Source of the DNA: Megalonaias nervosa
Lineage: Eukaryota; Mollusca; Bivalvia; Unionida; Unionidae
NCBI GenBank assembly: GCA_016617855.1
Contig: JAECUM010004946.1
Coordinates: 1-64,000, forward strand
Length of the DNA stretch: 64,000 nucleotides
Direction of reading: 5' to 3'
The position numbers and the translations under genes are program-made. Numbering within the stretch: position 1 is the first letter of the stretch; each line of letters starts with the position of its first letter. The notes under the pieces are model-generated. The model was not told the DNA's origin and did no database searches. It saw nothing but the letters and a program-made list of their open reading frames with translations. Of the stretch, positions 53,856 through 62,704 are shown one piece after another.

Positions 53856-56800
53856 CTCTGTACAAAATTAAATTACACTGTTATTACAAATTAACTCAAG
53901 ATGGCAACATACCTACCAATTTGGGGGGAATGAGAGTCAGACCAGACAACCTAAAGTTCATTGTAAATAATTGCCCAGTGGTTGGCAAGTTTATTGATGG
54001 AGTATTTCCATTTTTATATAGATGAATATAATCTCATACCTGAGAAGAACATTTATGGATCTTGTACTATCCAGTCTGGTTTCCACATTTCCTGTAATCA
54101 GTGAAATAAAATCATAATTAAGGAATATTCAAGTGTAAATATAGAGTGAGTGCTTAATAAGGCTTTGATGACCTGTACAATCAAACAGAAACATTCAACT
54201 TCTAAATATAAATGGTGGAGAATTTCTTTCTACTAGACATCTTTACTTTTCAGACCTGATCATAAAACCCTCATAAAATAATATATGTTATCTAATCTAA
54301 CATTTCAAACTTAAAATATGACAACAAAGGTAAAAACAGACAAAACAGAAAACAAACTACATGTATCTGAATGATGCTTTCTTTCTATAATGATGGTCAG
54401 GAAAACTAAAATGTCACCTGTGTGGTAAGTGAAGCCACCTTAATTTAAGCAGTGTTTTTGTGGAAATGCACAAAAAAGTATTGATGGCCCACTCAAATAT
54501 GAAAGAAGCATCCACATCGCATGGTATCAAAATAACTGGTGCAAATTTTGCACAGAACAGTGCCTGTAATGTTCCCAGTGTGAAAGAAAGGTGATTTTCA
54601 AACATTCTGACAGCTTCTTTGCATAAAATTTCCAAAATTAACAAATCAAAGCATCACTGTATAACAGAAAAGGCCCAATGAGGTTTCCCTCTCTTCTTCA
54701 TGAACACTATTGGAACTGAATAAAATAAATTTCTGGAACGAAATTAAAGTGGTAACAAAGACAGAAGTGTTAGCATCATGACTTATAATGAGAAAGGTAA
54801 GTTACACTGCTAAGTCAAAATTTGTATCTCCATCTCTGGATGAAGATGGTACAACCAAATAGTGGCAATTTTTAAATTACAACTCTATAAGTAGACACGC
54901 ATGAAATGATTTTCAATGACTTGTCATCAGATGTTGACTTCATAAAGCAGATTCAAATAACTTTTTCTAAGTAAACAGAACACAACCGCAGTGAGTTATG
55001 ACTGCAGCAAACTGTAAAGTGCCGTTAAGTTAAATTTGATGCAGTAATAATATGGAGAAATTTCTTCCTTCTCCACATGTATATTTCACTGTCAATCCAA
55101 GATGAAACTAAGATTTTACTGTGAATTCAATGATGGGTTGACCCTGTATATGGGCTGAGCACTGATGAAATCATAGAAAGACTTCCCTCAAATGAAGGAA
55201 AAAAAATTGACCATTTCTTTTTAATTGCTGAGTGTTGAAACCATCCCTGATAATCCTTAGTGATAAGATTTTCAAATTAGCCACTGTGGGAGCCACATTT
55301 TGGATGGAAGATTGGCACCAGTTTCATTTATGACACACTGTACACCATTACTGTCACATTTTCACAAGCACGTGGTGAATGCTACTAACAGAAATGTCAC
55401 ATTTACAAATAATAGTAGTGAAGTACTCAGTAAAATGGTAAGTTCTCTACCCTGTCCTAACATAAAAAAAATTAAACAGCAGCATTTATTCTGTCTGTCT
55501 TCATAGTAATTTTATATAAGCAGAAGTTGACTTAGGAAGACTATGCCCATTTAAAGTATCAGACTCATAAGTCAATAAGTCATGGCACATATTAATCAAT
55601 GTAAATCAAGAGATATTTCCATTTATATTCCAATACAAAAGTGATATTTATGATCTATGATCATAATCTTCTTCACTCTAATTATACCAAACTGACCAGA
55701 CAATAATGGAAAGATTCGTAAAATTTGTTTTTTTTTCTTTCTTTTCTTCAAACAGTGACTTTGTGTACAGTACAGAAAAATCTTTGCTATTTCAAAAGGA
55801 GCAGAATGATGTCACTCAGTTTCTTACAGGTTTCCGAAAGCATTTATTTGATGATTTTTGGCACTTTTTGGTGGCTGCAATATCACAACAGCCTCTTCTA
55901 TCACCTATCTACACAAGTTATGTTTACACAATTGTGTGTGTGGGTTTTGTTTTTTATTGATTTTATTCAGCACACATTGATATCCATCTCTCTCCAACTT
56001 TCAGTCATGGACACAAATAGTTACTTTTAAAAGTACACTAAACAAATGACAGCTTATTTATTGTTTACAAATGTGTGTTACTGATTATATAGAGGCAATC
56101 CAAAATGAAAACAAATCCTATAAGCATTAGATTGAGAGATTAATCCAAAACTATGCAAACAAACTGTATGTGTCATAAATGTACATTGGTCATAGTTTTA
56201 CGCTCCATTTTCTAAAACATAACAACACATTAATATACATGTTAATAAGAACAAGATATGAACTGGAATTTAAGTTTTAATTTATTATTACTTTATGAAA
56301 ATGAAGATGTTTTGACATGTATGAGCAGATTAAATTTACTATATGCAAATACCATATATACTCACTTTTAATTGGAGTACAACCACCAACAACACAGACC
56401 CTGATTTACCATCACATAATGCACCAGCAGATCAGGATCTTTGTTTAACTGCATAAACCAAGATATGCCAGCACATTATGTGACGACAGAGCTTTGTCTG
56501 TGCAGTTTGTAGCTGGACATGACTTAATAATGAATGCTTATGGTAACTGCACCCTGTTATTGTATAATGTGGTGCCTAAACAAATAAATGCTTCAAAAAC
56601 AAAAAGGAATGATGTAGGAAATGTAAAATCATAATAAACTCAAGATTACTACAGCACTTTAAGAAAGATGTGAATGACTTGACCAATGAGGCACATGGAG
56701 GAAACTCATTTGTTACACACAAATCCTCAAAAGATGAATCAGACAGCTTAAGTCTTGGTAATCTTTCTGACTGAATGCCAGTGTGACACCCTGTTTAAAA

Positions 56801-59800
56801 TCTCATAATCTTTTATATTTAGAATGAGTTTCATGTGTTTTGAAATAAAAATTATACTGTGGATTATGTGCCATCAAATTTCTGTGGTGAATATACTTCA
56901 ACCACGTCCCTATGATATGCTCCATAGCTGATCAACACTGTCAGTTTGTTATGATAAATTAATAATCATCTCATTTTTACTAATACTAATAGAGATGGTT
57001 TTTATATATTATAAGCTCTTTTAATTCACTGAATACACAACTTGCAGCAAAGGCAAGAAATATATTTAAGGAACACAGATGCCATGTCACATTGCCTGAA
57101 AACCAATTTAAATGCAAAACTTGATCAATGAGTTATGGATGGACAGATGTAAATATAGACATTGTGGTGACTGAACACATAATGGGAGAGCTATATGACT
57201 TATAACAAAAAAACATGGTTTTAATAACAACCTCTAATCCAATCTGATTAAAATTAAAATTAGGTGTCCTGACTCTGCCCCATTGATGTGCCTGATGAGA
57301 TCCATAAGATCTTATTGTAACCTGATGAAATATTTATCACCTTTGAGAGCCACTCCATTCCTTTGGACAGAGAGTAGTGCATTCTTCACAGTCTCTGCAT
57401 CTGCATTATCAGCATTAATCTCCACCTCCTCAAAGTCCACTGGAGCACCTGCATACCTACACAGTGATATAGTATGTGTTATAGCTGAACCTTAATTCAT
57501 GGTCAATGAGATTAAGAACAGCAAGTTTATTCACTGAATTTGTTAACAACTTCTGCAGGGTAATGCTAAGAAATATCAACAAACTGCATGTTCTTATAAA
57601 ACCCCAATGCATCAGGTTAATATCAAAAAAAGTTCTTCCTGCAGCTTGAGGAAATGAAGCAATTAATGTTGAAGACATTTATTCGATCTCTGTATCTCTT
57701 TTCTGATATTATTGTGACCCTAAAGTTATCCTGTGATATTGCCACTATTTCACAATATCATTATGATAATGTTATGATATTTACACTATTTCCAATCAAT
57801 AAAATTTGACAATCAATGAAAGACCAAAGCTACTACTTGTGAAAAATTCCATTTGTTCCAACTGACCATTGGCTGTGGACTATTACTAATTGTATCTGAC
57901 AAAAATGTCTTGATTGCTGAGGACACTGATGATTACAGTCGATAAATTACTCTGTATTAGTGTTGTGAATTGAAAACAGATTTACATGGGCCAGGGTTCG
58001 CTGGGAAGATAATCTACCATCTATATGAACTGCTGATCTATACAATTCATAGAATTATATTCAACAATGATACATGATGAAGGCTTTATCTGACTACACC
58101 ACTTATCTTTTTGTCAATACCTCCATATCAGTTTACCTTTCAGTCCATTTGTCTGCCTATGCATCTGTCTGCCTCATTTTCTCTCACATACACAGGCACA
58201 TATACCAAATAACAAAAACTCTCCAAAATTAGAAATCCTACAAGCATGTCTACGCCAAATATTATTTATAAACATTAAAAAACCTAATCAGCTGGAAATC
58301 AATTTATTTAAAAGTATTAAAAGTTCCACTGAGATTAACTGTGTGATTAAGGAATGAAAACAGCTAGACTACTGTGAACCCCTAAGCTTTTTTCCAGACT
58401 TGAATAATCTATTTCCCTGAAAATGAATGTTAATTACAGTGGTTGTTCAAATTCACTGATCTTTTGATAAACTGAATGGAAAAATCTGTAGTACATTGGT
58501 CTTCTTCTCATGAGACCCCTCTAAATACAGGCCAGTCTGTGATATGAGACAACCCCGTCCTGTACCAAAGAAACATATCTGTACTATTTTGCCCCTCACA
58601 TCTACTGAAGGCAACCGCTTTTGTGGTCATATTTTCATTACAAAAGCTGAAGGCCTCACAAAATGGAAATTACTGTACAGCTATCTAACCTTTTAAATTA
58701 CATACATGGTAGCCTTGCTTCATCTTGCTTAATGATGGCCTGATGGGTGTACACTTCATACCTGAAAATTTGCTGAACATGTCCCAAAAGTTCAGGGCCT
58801 ACACCATCTCCTGTAAGAAGGGTCACAGTGTTTCTGCCTCCATATTTGGCAAATTTGTGCTGAAATATACAATTTTAAAGGACATTTGCTAATAACAGTT
58901 TCTAAGCTCTGTATTCTGTTTTCTTTATGGCAGATTTTTCATTTATCCATTAACAAATGACAGCATATAACTATATATGATTCATTATCTGGATATAGAC
59001 CATCTGACCTTTTAAACTGACCAGCCAGGAAACATATTTCCTGAACCTACTATTTCTGATTTTTCTTTAATTTTCAAAATTACTGGTTACAGAGACAAAG
59101 TCCTTGATGAAAATAAGCTAAGGTACCTGATATTTTATGGCAATGCATTCACAACTCAATTTCAACCTTGTCTGTAACCAATGGTTAGCCATTTGCTCTC
59201 CTTTATGCTCCCATTGTCATTTTTGGTACTGAAGATGCCAACTGGTACCTGGTTACTTGGGTACTAGCCTGTTAATAACAACTCGAGTACTAAATGAACA
59301 ACTGGGTACCCATTTTTAAAAAAAAGTATTCCAAGTTCAGATTGAAACACAGAATAACAATTACAGTTTGAGGCTCAAGTCATGTGCACATTTATTCATC
59401 AGCACAGGCATGTATGGTTGCTGACAATTTACTTGTCATACATGTACTATATAATAATACAAGGGAGGACACTGCTCTCCTTTCTCACACGACCTATTTA
59501 AGAATCAATACTGATATTTAAAGCTAGACCGTCCTAACTTCATGCCTGTCCATGGTTTGTGCATCATTATTCTTGCGACTTAAACGTGCTTGTTTTGAGA
59601 TCCTGATCACATGACATTAACTAGGTCAACACCTTTCGTCAATAGTGACAATAAGAACTGATTAAGAAATATTCGACAAAATAAAATTTAAATAAGTACA
59701 ACAATTCAATAAAAGAAAGCACAATATCAATGTCCGGTTCAACTATTGCCATTTTTGCCTTAAGTTTGTGGCAATGGATCAAGTATTAGCTGTTCAAGTC

Positions 59801-61715
59801 AGGGCCACTGTTCACATGTTGGTTTAATGGCCTCTTTTTTATTAACGGGAAACCCAAAACATATTTTTGTCACGGCAATGGCAACACAAAAACTTGGTTA
59901 CCATAACATGCACTTCTTATACTATGTTAGGAAAAAATAAACGAAAGGGACAACTATACAGAATGAAATTTTTCACTGAAATATTTAAATAAAAGGGAAA
60001 TCTTTGTTATTTAATAACACTGAAATAAATCTAATAAAAATTGACCACGTGTGTAAATATGGTAATTTTTGCACTAATTTTACAAGAAACAGTTCCAAGA
60101 AAACAGATGGGATTCTTGAATGTGAAACCACTTGTCAAAGATTCAATCTATTTTGATACTATATACATAGCAGACCAGTCTAAATTGACAATAAATGGCA
60201 CCAGATATCATAAAAAAATGGGTATTGATGTGACTGTTGGGTGTTATATGACTGAAAAATGTTAGAGGAGAAGGATTTTATTAAACTTAAAAACATGTTG
60301 CACCGAACCATCTTTAAGGGACGAACCATGGCATGTTGAGGATACTACAAGTCATCATTTGTGGACTTTACGACTATTTGTGAAAGTTACTAGAGACATG
60401 TAAACTATTTAAGGTGAGTGTTATGCATAATTAATTTATCAGTTTCTTCTGTGTCTATACTCTTGTATTAACTACTAATATATATGTATTTAGCTGATTT
60501 GTGACAAAAATTTTAACTGCAGATCCTGGTAAGTAGCAAAAATAAATGTATGTTAAATAAAATAAATATGTACATTTTTCATACAGTTGTCTGTAATTAT
60601 TCCATGTAATATATAGACTGCTCTTTTATGCTCAGATTAAGCTTTTCTGCCACTTATATTAGTAATAAATTACACTTATACCTCTTTTGGGGGTTGGTAT
60701 GTGTGAACCTACAACAAGACAGTTCAGGTTCACATTCAATACAATTTCCCTTTGATCTGGTACCCAGGCAAGTGATCAGTAGAAATTTCCCAGACTTTTG
60801 ACATCTCTATTTAGTACATAACCTATACACACTTTTATAAGTTAAGCCCAACTGCAAACAACACAGACCCTGATCTGACATTGCATTATGCATCTGCTGT
60901 TGCAAAATTCACTAACAGATCATGGGGCATATGTTAATTGTTCAATCTATTACTCCTAACAAACTGCATACACCCAGTTCGGCCAGTGCTTTATGCAGTA
61001 TGCAGATGGACTCAACTTAAATACAGGTACATATGGTAATCTTTTCTTCCACACAAATACAGTCACATCACTACTGTAAATGAAGAACAAAATTCACAAG
61101 AATAATGAAATGTAGCATCTAAGATCTATTAAGATGGCAATTCAGAATTAGATTTTAATGACAGTGACACAGCTTCAACACAAACATGTAACAAATAAGA
61201 AAGAATGCACAGCCAGGTATATCTCATTCACTTTGAAAAAAAGAGTTTGCTATCCTAAATTAATTTTGTGATTCAGGTTCTTCAGTTCTGTATTTAATCT
61301 TGGGTTCTAAATTCATATAATGTAAGGCAGGAATCTCAAACTCAAATCACCATGAGAGCCACATAAGGATTAGTACACTGGTCAACAGATGCACCATTGA
61401 AACCTTTCAGTACAGCAAAAGTGGCTGATATAAAGGATTGCCAGCTGAAATGTTGGAAACAAGAACTAAATGATGTAACAATCAAATTTTTATTAAAACT
61501 TTGCATTACTAATTATTTTACAAATTCCGGGTGTCATGTGGGCCATGTGTTTGAGACCCCTTATGTAAGGTAATTGGAAAAACTAGATATTTCATCTGAA
61601 AGCATATACCTATGGATTTTAGATACAATTTTTTTTTTTAAATTAGCATTATACTTACTTCACTAATTTCAGTTGAGTAGGTGTAATTTTGGAAGCCATG
61701 TCCTGTTGATGTGAT
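23985..61715 (-). CDS. IDH3G: IDH3G: NAD-dependent isocitrate dehydrogenase, gamma subunit (11 exons, 5' end missing)
   Basis: Regulatory subunit of the mitochondrial heteromeric enzyme that oxidises isocitrate to 2-oxoglutarate in the TCA cycle. Joined minus-strand exons are 61715-61659, 58859-58762, 57456-57341, 54091-54040, 45479-45347, 39490-39357, 34966-34864, 28813-28667, 27734-27640, 25742-25682 and 24074-23985. All introns are GT-AG and all phases fit. The product is about 361 residues without its first exon, against about 393 for the human precursor. Family landmarks appear in order: [84 protein letters not shown] and HTPDLGGQ. Catalytic alpha subunits have YGDILSD; here both aspartates are asparagine, as in known gamma subunits, so this chain should not be catalytic. 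[11 protein letters not shown] and HTPDLGGQ favour gamma over beta. Introns reach about 9 kb and are full of repeats. Confidence 0.95.
24187..24490 (-). mobile_element. tRNA-derived SINE (family 1), full-length head
   Basis: Read on the minus strand from 24490: ccctgatagcttaagtggtt then agagcatccacttcgaatgt, an A box followed by an anticodon-arm-like segment, then the body shared with the copies at 16123, 30270 and 37126. The tail ends in a gt-rich run near 24190. It lies just upstream (on the gene strand) of the last certain IDH3G exon. Confidence 0.75.
25185..25258. repeat. Inverted repeat with 23-bp arms
   Basis: tgttaggttttgtcatcttgata-type arm at 25185-25207 pairs with its inverse at 25236-25258 with one mismatch, around a 28-bp loop. 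Further pairing (gttctt with aagaac) extends it outward. It is probably a foldback MITE relic within an IDH3G intron. Confidence 0.7.
25430..25560. mobile_element. Diverged end of the cagtggtcccc TIR element
   Basis: Phrases gaggggtggc, gtgccaagggattctggct and ttcaagggagagaccaaaac match in order the right end of the element at 52575-53803. Only about the last 130 bp remain. Confidence 0.65.
25682..25742 (-). CDS. IDH3G: IDH3G exon, short ([15 protein letters not shown])
   Basis: 61 nt coding (G)[20 protein letters not shown]. It matches the LHSYATSIRKAVLASM helix of known gamma subunits. Acceptor ttttcag, donor gtaagt. It joins in phase to the exons on both sides and links MLDYLG to VHTPDLGG. 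Confidence 0.93.
25797..26035. mobile_element. MITE-1 copy, diverged
   Basis: Contains the family phrases cctctgtcctgatctgctg, tgtcacatgcgctgatct and gatcagggtctatgctgttt, finishing in gcaaatatggtaa. It is internally rearranged: the core appears partly duplicated. Confidence 0.5.
26225..27345 (-). repeat. Tandem array, 'tcaaggtcactgtggc' family, inverted copy
   Basis: Reverse-complement counterpart of the array at 8270-8950, including the shared terminus (acattatatgcctgcctcat ... aggcacttggagggcatggt) at its left side. About six units follow, with phrases such as aagccatccacaaagtttg, cagaaaccatttttctt and tgaccttttgacc. Open frames here are repeat artefacts. Confidence 0.75.
27640..27734 (-). 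CDS. IDH3G: IDH3G exon (NIANPTG)
   Basis: 95 nt coding [20 protein letters not shown], then [11 protein letters not shown] plus two bases of Gly. K-N-I-A-N-P-T is near-invariant in the family and interacts with the nucleotide site in relatives. Acceptor tgcag, donor gtaata. Confidence 0.95.
28186..28325 (+). mobile_element. tRNA-derived SINE (family 2), 5'-truncated
   Basis: Begins within the B box (caggttcaatacccatcaag) and matches the body of the copy at 13268: gtatgtccttgggaaaggca, ttggcttccatttccttaac, aatgatgttaaaaccca. It sits in the IDH3G intron between exons 28667 and 27734. Confidence 0.7.
28667..28813 (-). CDS. IDH3G: IDH3G exon (NLYGNILSN, pseudo-metal site)
   Basis: 147 nt, exactly 49 codons: [19 protein letters not shown], then [20 protein letters not shown] and [10 protein letters not shown]. 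In catalytic alpha subunits the equivalent of YGNILSN is YGDILSD, whose aspartates bind divalent metal. Both are Asn here, as is normal in the gamma subunit. Acceptor ttacag, donor gtacat. Confidence 0.97.
28900..30260. other. Intron sequence without recognised elements
   Basis: Part of the IDH3G intron 28814-34863. AT-rich; the overlapping open frames at 29887-30306 on both strands have no recognisable domain. Short phrases (tagtgacaatgcag) repeat twice near 30113 and 30178. Confidence 0.5.
30270..30550 (-). mobile_element. tRNA-derived SINE (family 1)
   Basis: Body gctttaacaatttttcagtc ... gcagtgtggcag ... ctagcactgggcatcatgcc, then a head on the right: minus strand ggccaaagtggttagagcat then ctgccctggatgcaggaggt. 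The tail is a gtttgtgtttgtgtgtg run at 30270. Confidence 0.72.
30880..31760. repeat. Degenerate tandem array with AGGTCA palindromes
   Basis: About five units of roughly 170 bp share acaccaacttatgtgact, aatagt(t/a)tctgagaaaatgac and taggtcagtgacct(c/a)(a/g)tttt. Two units contain perfect AGGTCA-G-TGACCT palindromes (31179-31191 and 31504-31516). Distantly like the array at 41740-42960. Confidence 0.7.
33742..34720 (+). mobile_element. Composite repeat element with 'aagatggcc' core units
   Basis: Five or more core units with catgttgatatgaccatcca, gcaataacaagattttcaag and ttcatttaggaccaac, followed by a 3' end (acagacattggtggtggatg ... tctatgaccagcagtgctac) resembling the end of the copy at 39800-40960. 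A lone unit lies at 32970-33060. The hairpin leader is not seen here. Confidence 0.6.
34864..34966 (-). CDS. IDH3G: IDH3G exon ([11 protein letters not shown])
   Basis: 103 nt coding (M)[19 protein letters not shown], then [25 protein letters not shown] is a gamma-specific stretch (beta and alpha differ), and MIVDN precedes the substrate/metal region. Acceptor tttcag, donor gtaagc. Confidence 0.97.
35392..36922 (-). mobile_element. Pogo-like non-autonomous TIR element, copy B, inserted in a MITE
   Basis: Ends CACCACTCCCTCGATAACTC and GAGTTATCGAGGGAGTGGTG are perfect inverses, flanked by TA at 35390-35391 and 36923-36924. It is the same family as 1968-3560 but inverted. Joining the flanks (accaaaTA with cattcacttataag) rebuilds the end of MITE-1, showing precise insertion with TA duplication. 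An open frame at 36639-36316 (minus) is the counterpart of 2193-2456 in copy A. Confidence 0.88.
36925..37125. mobile_element. MITE-1 copy interrupted by TIR element copy B
   Basis: cattcacttataagtcgaat ... gcataatgtgctgatagata ... gcagttggacttaacttata. The outermost few bases of the MITE lie on the far side of copy B, at about 35382-35391. Confidence 0.75.
37126..37420 (-). mobile_element. tRNA-derived SINE (family 1)
   Basis: Body acaatttttcaatcatattg ... gtctgcagtgtagaag ... tggtatgactcgaccaaggc with a partial head (cctcctgcatatgaggcaga). The gt-rich tail is at 37126-37137, directly abutting MITE-1. Confidence 0.7.
37800..38770 (-). repeat. Tandem array, 'tcaaggtcactgtggc' family
   Basis: Six or so units in the same orientation as 26225-27345: tgcaaaccatccacaaagtt, ttgaccccaaaattatagat, tgagtcacaatgaccttgac. 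Lies in the IDH3G intron 34967-39356. Confidence 0.7.
39357..39490 (-). CDS. IDH3G: IDH3G exon ([13 protein letters not shown])
   Basis: 134 nt from [20 protein letters not shown] through [20 protein letters not shown] to KANI plus two bases of Met. K-V-T-x-V-H-K-A-N-I-M is diagnostic for the family. The donor gtaagt immediately follows AT, and the next exon supplies G to make the Met codon. Confidence 0.97.
39800..40960 (+). mobile_element. Composite repeat element with 'aagatggcc' core, near full length
   Basis: Palindromic start (agtgccctgaaggcact), leader (ccagaaattcaagaaaagac ... gagtactgaaatcatctatg), six core units, and an end acagatggattgatgacaga ... ctatcccgtgaccagcagag. It gives the clearest left-to-right architecture of this family in the window. 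Confidence 0.7.
41243..41420. mobile_element. MITE-1 copy
   Basis: Left accatatatactcacttact ... aaccaactgcaaactgcac; right gcagttggacttggcttaca ... gtatatacagtacc. The ends are inverse to each other over about 30 bp with mismatches. Confidence 0.75.
41740..42960. repeat. Degenerate tandem array with 'aggtcacagtgacct' motif
   Basis: Units of roughly 130-170 bp with ttaggtcacaatgacctat, tatggttgagttactcctg(t/g), gatgcatccacatacca and aataatgaatgaatggctga. A perfect AGGTCA-CAA-TGACCT palindrome lies at 41761-41775. One sub-segment has expanded into the 53-bp satellite at 41891-42304. Confidence 0.7.
41891..42304. repeat. 53-bp satellite, eight near-identical copies
   Basis: Copies of gacattgaaagtatgcaaat, tagtcacagtaacctaggtt, tgatattatataa start at 41891, 41944, 41997, 42050, 42103, 42156, 42209 and 42262, exactly 53 bp apart. 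Differences are few (for example cacagt versus cagagt), and the last copy is the most diverged. The unit derives from part of the surrounding degenerate array. Confidence 0.97.
42980..45340. other. Intron sequence without recognised elements
   Basis: Part of the IDH3G intron 39491-45346. Several short open frames (43537-43734, 44014-44199, 44425-44649) have no recognisable domain or splice pairing. Nothing further can be supported. Confidence 0.45.
45347..45479 (-). CDS. IDH3G: IDH3G exon ([14 protein letters not shown])
   Basis: 133 nt reading (R)[18 protein letters not shown], then [20 protein letters not shown] and [15 protein letters not shown] is the family hallmark; the following NLEHE fits the gamma type (SLEHE in human). 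Donor gtatct, acceptor cag. Confidence 0.97.
45860..46550. repeat. Degenerate tandem array, 'accaagtttgatcaaaattgg' family
   Basis: About five units of 130-145 bp with gttgccat(g/a)aaa(t/a)ccatac, caaattctggcaga, ttcctaccaagtttgat and ctagctgttctg. The array stops at the palindromic start of the next composite element (46556). Confidence 0.7.
46556..47860 (+). mobile_element. Composite repeat element with 'aagatggcc' core units
   Basis: Starts with palindrome agtcccttgaagggact, leader (ttaggaattcaagatacgac ... gagtgcttaaaccatctttg), then seven or so core units (gaccaactagacatc, aaaccccatgctgatatga, agcagcaccattttca). All open frames across 46613-47990 are by-products. Confidence 0.7.
47979..52292 (-). 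mobile_element. hAT transposon, near complete with TIRs
   Basis: The left end catggttcccacact and right end gcgtgggaaccatg are inverse over about 13 bp. Subterminal ttttccagg occurs near both ends (about 48020 and 52214). ataaat flanks both sides (47973-47978 and 52293-52298), part of a presumed target duplication; the full 8 bp usual for hAT is not conserved. The 4.3-kb element holds a degenerate transposase on the minus strand and a 5' leader (50930-52290) with a possible intron acceptor just before the start codon. It sits in the IDH3G intron 45480-54039. Confidence 0.8.
48563..50929 (-). pseudogene. hAT-family transposase pseudogene
   Basis: Start [20 protein letters not shown] at 50929, followed by a zinc finger (CHLCNKSI ... 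TSHSKGKKH). Damage in order: TGA at the FWESD segment (about 50290, consistent with CGA to TGA), TGA after ENKI (about 50190), a frameshift between [12 protein letters not shown] and [13 protein letters not shown] (about 50120), TAG at 49125-49123, and frameshifts at about 48920-48850. [11 protein letters not shown] is a motif of this hAT group, and [16 protein letters not shown] is the C-terminal hAT dimerisation segment. A coiled-coil-like lysine-rich tail ([20 protein letters not shown]) ends at 48563. All parts are present, so the decay seems moderate in age. Confidence 0.88.
52491..52550. repeat. (TA)30 microsatellite
   Basis: Sixty uninterrupted bases of TA followed by a cataca-type run to 52574, immediately left of a TIR element. 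Confidence 0.98.
52575..53803. mobile_element. Non-autonomous TIR element (cagtggtcccc) within a TA microsatellite
   Basis: The left end cagtggtcccctcttgtacg and right end cattcaagagggggactactg are inverse over about 17-20 bp with two mismatches. A second paired block (ggccgcccc, ggggggcc) lies just inside. The element is 1229 bp and has no recognised protein; the overlapping frames at 53071-53410 match nothing I know. It is flanked by (TA)n arrays on both sides, suggesting insertion into one microsatellite. A relic of the right end is at 25430-25560. Confidence 0.78.
53804..53850. repeat. (TG)/(TA) microsatellite
   Basis: A short tgtgtgtg run, then 39 bases of TA (53812-53850), directly after the TIR element. 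Confidence 0.95.
54040..54091 (-). CDS. IDH3G: IDH3G exon, short ([18 protein letters not shown])
   Basis: 52 nt completing the Gly codon and reading [16 protein letters not shown], then a split Arg. It corresponds to the GNIETNH...NNILR segment of known gamma subunits. Acceptor ttacag, donor gtatga. Both phases fit the neighbours exactly, which is strong support for so short an exon. Confidence 0.93.
55160..55340 (+). mobile_element. Fragment of the 'aagatggcc' composite element
   Basis: Leader phrases (cttccctcaaatgaagg, gctgagtgttgaaaccatcc) and a single core unit (aagattttcaaattagccac ... ccagtttcatttatgac). Lies in the IDH3G intron 54092-57340. Confidence 0.55.
56349..56540. mobile_element. 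MITE-1 copy
   Basis: accatatatactcactttta ... acaacacagaccctgattta ... cacattatgtgacgac ... ttgtagctggacatgactta. Same layout as the copy at 41243. Confidence 0.72.
57341..57456 (-). CDS. IDH3G: IDH3G exon (VDFEEV segment)
   Basis: 116 nt coding (R)[19 protein letters not shown], then [19 protein letters not shown] and the first base of Gly. Human gamma has VPVDFEEV and NRVALKG in the same places. Acceptor gtgtag, donor gtgata. Confidence 0.95.
58762..58859 (-). CDS. IDH3G: IDH3G exon with start of the Rossmann-like fold
   Basis: 98 nt beginning [15 protein letters not shown] and running through [21 protein letters not shown] and GDGxGPEL are signatures of the isocitrate/isopropylmalate dehydrogenase family near the mature N-terminus. 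The exon ends in a split Arg codon (AG|G). Acceptor cag, donor gtatga. Confidence 0.95.
58870..60815. other. Intron sequence without recognised elements
   Basis: Part of the IDH3G intron 58860-61658. An open frame at 60041-60265 (plus, 74 codons) has no recognisable domain. The tggtac-rich run at 59225-59320 is simple in composition. Nothing else supported. Confidence 0.45.
60825..61035. mobile_element. MITE-1 copy
   Basis: acctatacacacttttataa ... aactgcaaacaacacagacc ... aacaaactgcatacacccag ... gactcaacttaaatacaggt ... atggtaa. Full length with paired ends. Confidence 0.72.
61659..61715 (-). CDS. IDH3G: IDH3G exon, N-terminal linker (phase 0/0)
   Basis: 57 nt coding 19 residues (ITSTGHGF...STEISE) between a gaacag acceptor and a gtaagt donor. 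It joins in phase 0 to the exon starting HKFAKYGG. It lies where other gamma subunits have the weakly conserved stretch between the transit peptide and KYGG, so similarity alone is thin. The support is the clean splice sites, the matching phase and the position. Confidence 0.75.
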
Positions 61716-62596
61716 CTGTTCATAAAAATAGAATAACAGCAAAATTGTCACTAACTGATATGAAAGATTTAATAAAAATACATGTAGTAACTCAACATAC
61801 AGCAAACCATAATATTGGCTAAATAACAAGGATTTCTCTAGAATTCACAAAATATGAGAACACTTACTCTGGTATTTTCAAATGGAGGCATTTGAAGTCT
61901 TTTGTGTGGGGAGGCAGTTTATATAGTTAAACATTATCCTGTTTAATTAATTAAACTTATTCCAAATCTTGTCAACTTATCAATGCAGTTTTGCGGGGAA
62001 TACCAGCTAAATCATCTGCAATATCATTTGAAGTGGTTTTTTATCTTCATTACAAGTCTCATTTATTTGAAATATTAACCAACCTATTGTACCAAATAAC
62101 CTGCTAGGCACCAGATTTGACATTCAGTCAAACAGAGCAAGAATTGGTCTATACTGTGTTGGATTCCTAAGCAGTGTCAGGCATATTTTGTTTTCTGGGA
62201 ATGCAATAACACCATTTTGGAAGTAACTATCTGAATATCGGAAGTGCTGCAAAAGTCACCAGTTTTAGTACAAAATAAATTTTTTCACCTTGACCGATAC
62301 ATGTTGACCAATAATAGCCTGGAATGCTGTATTATCGTGGTACTTAATGTTGTTATAGGTACATATTAAAACCATTTTGCTATTGCTGCATACTTATAAT
62401 TTATAAAGTTTCTAGACTTTCCCCTCTTTCTATTCCTATAAAAAATCTTTGTCAACTGAAGCACATAAATGTAAATAAAACAGCATATGGTGGCTGACCC
62501 AGATTAACGTACCATGGGGAACAACTCCATATTATTGTGGTATTTGCCTAATTTAGGTATGGTAGCATGCACGTATTATAATAAACATAAAATTAC

Positions 62597-62704
62597 CTTT
62601 AAGAAGGAATGTCCACGATTACACAGGAGGAATATTTCCATAAAAAACCGAAAGGATCCAATGATTAAATCTAACACACAAATGTAATTAAAGTTGAAAT
62701 CCAT
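62597..62704 (-). CDS. Weak candidate for first coding exon of IDH3G
   Basis: A minus-strand open stretch with ATGs at 62704 and 62641 ends in AAG|gtaatt at 62597, phase 0, which suits the exon at 61715. The shorter start gives MEIFLLCNRGHSFLK and the longer one 36 residues. A mitochondrial transit peptide should be rich in Arg/Ser/Ala and poor in acidic residues, and neither version is typical. The true first exon may lie beyond 64000. Confidence 0.2.

Noticed and set aside
60041..60265. 74-codon frame as a nested gene
   Set aside because: No recognisable family, no promoter or splice evidence; length is within chance for AT-rich introns.
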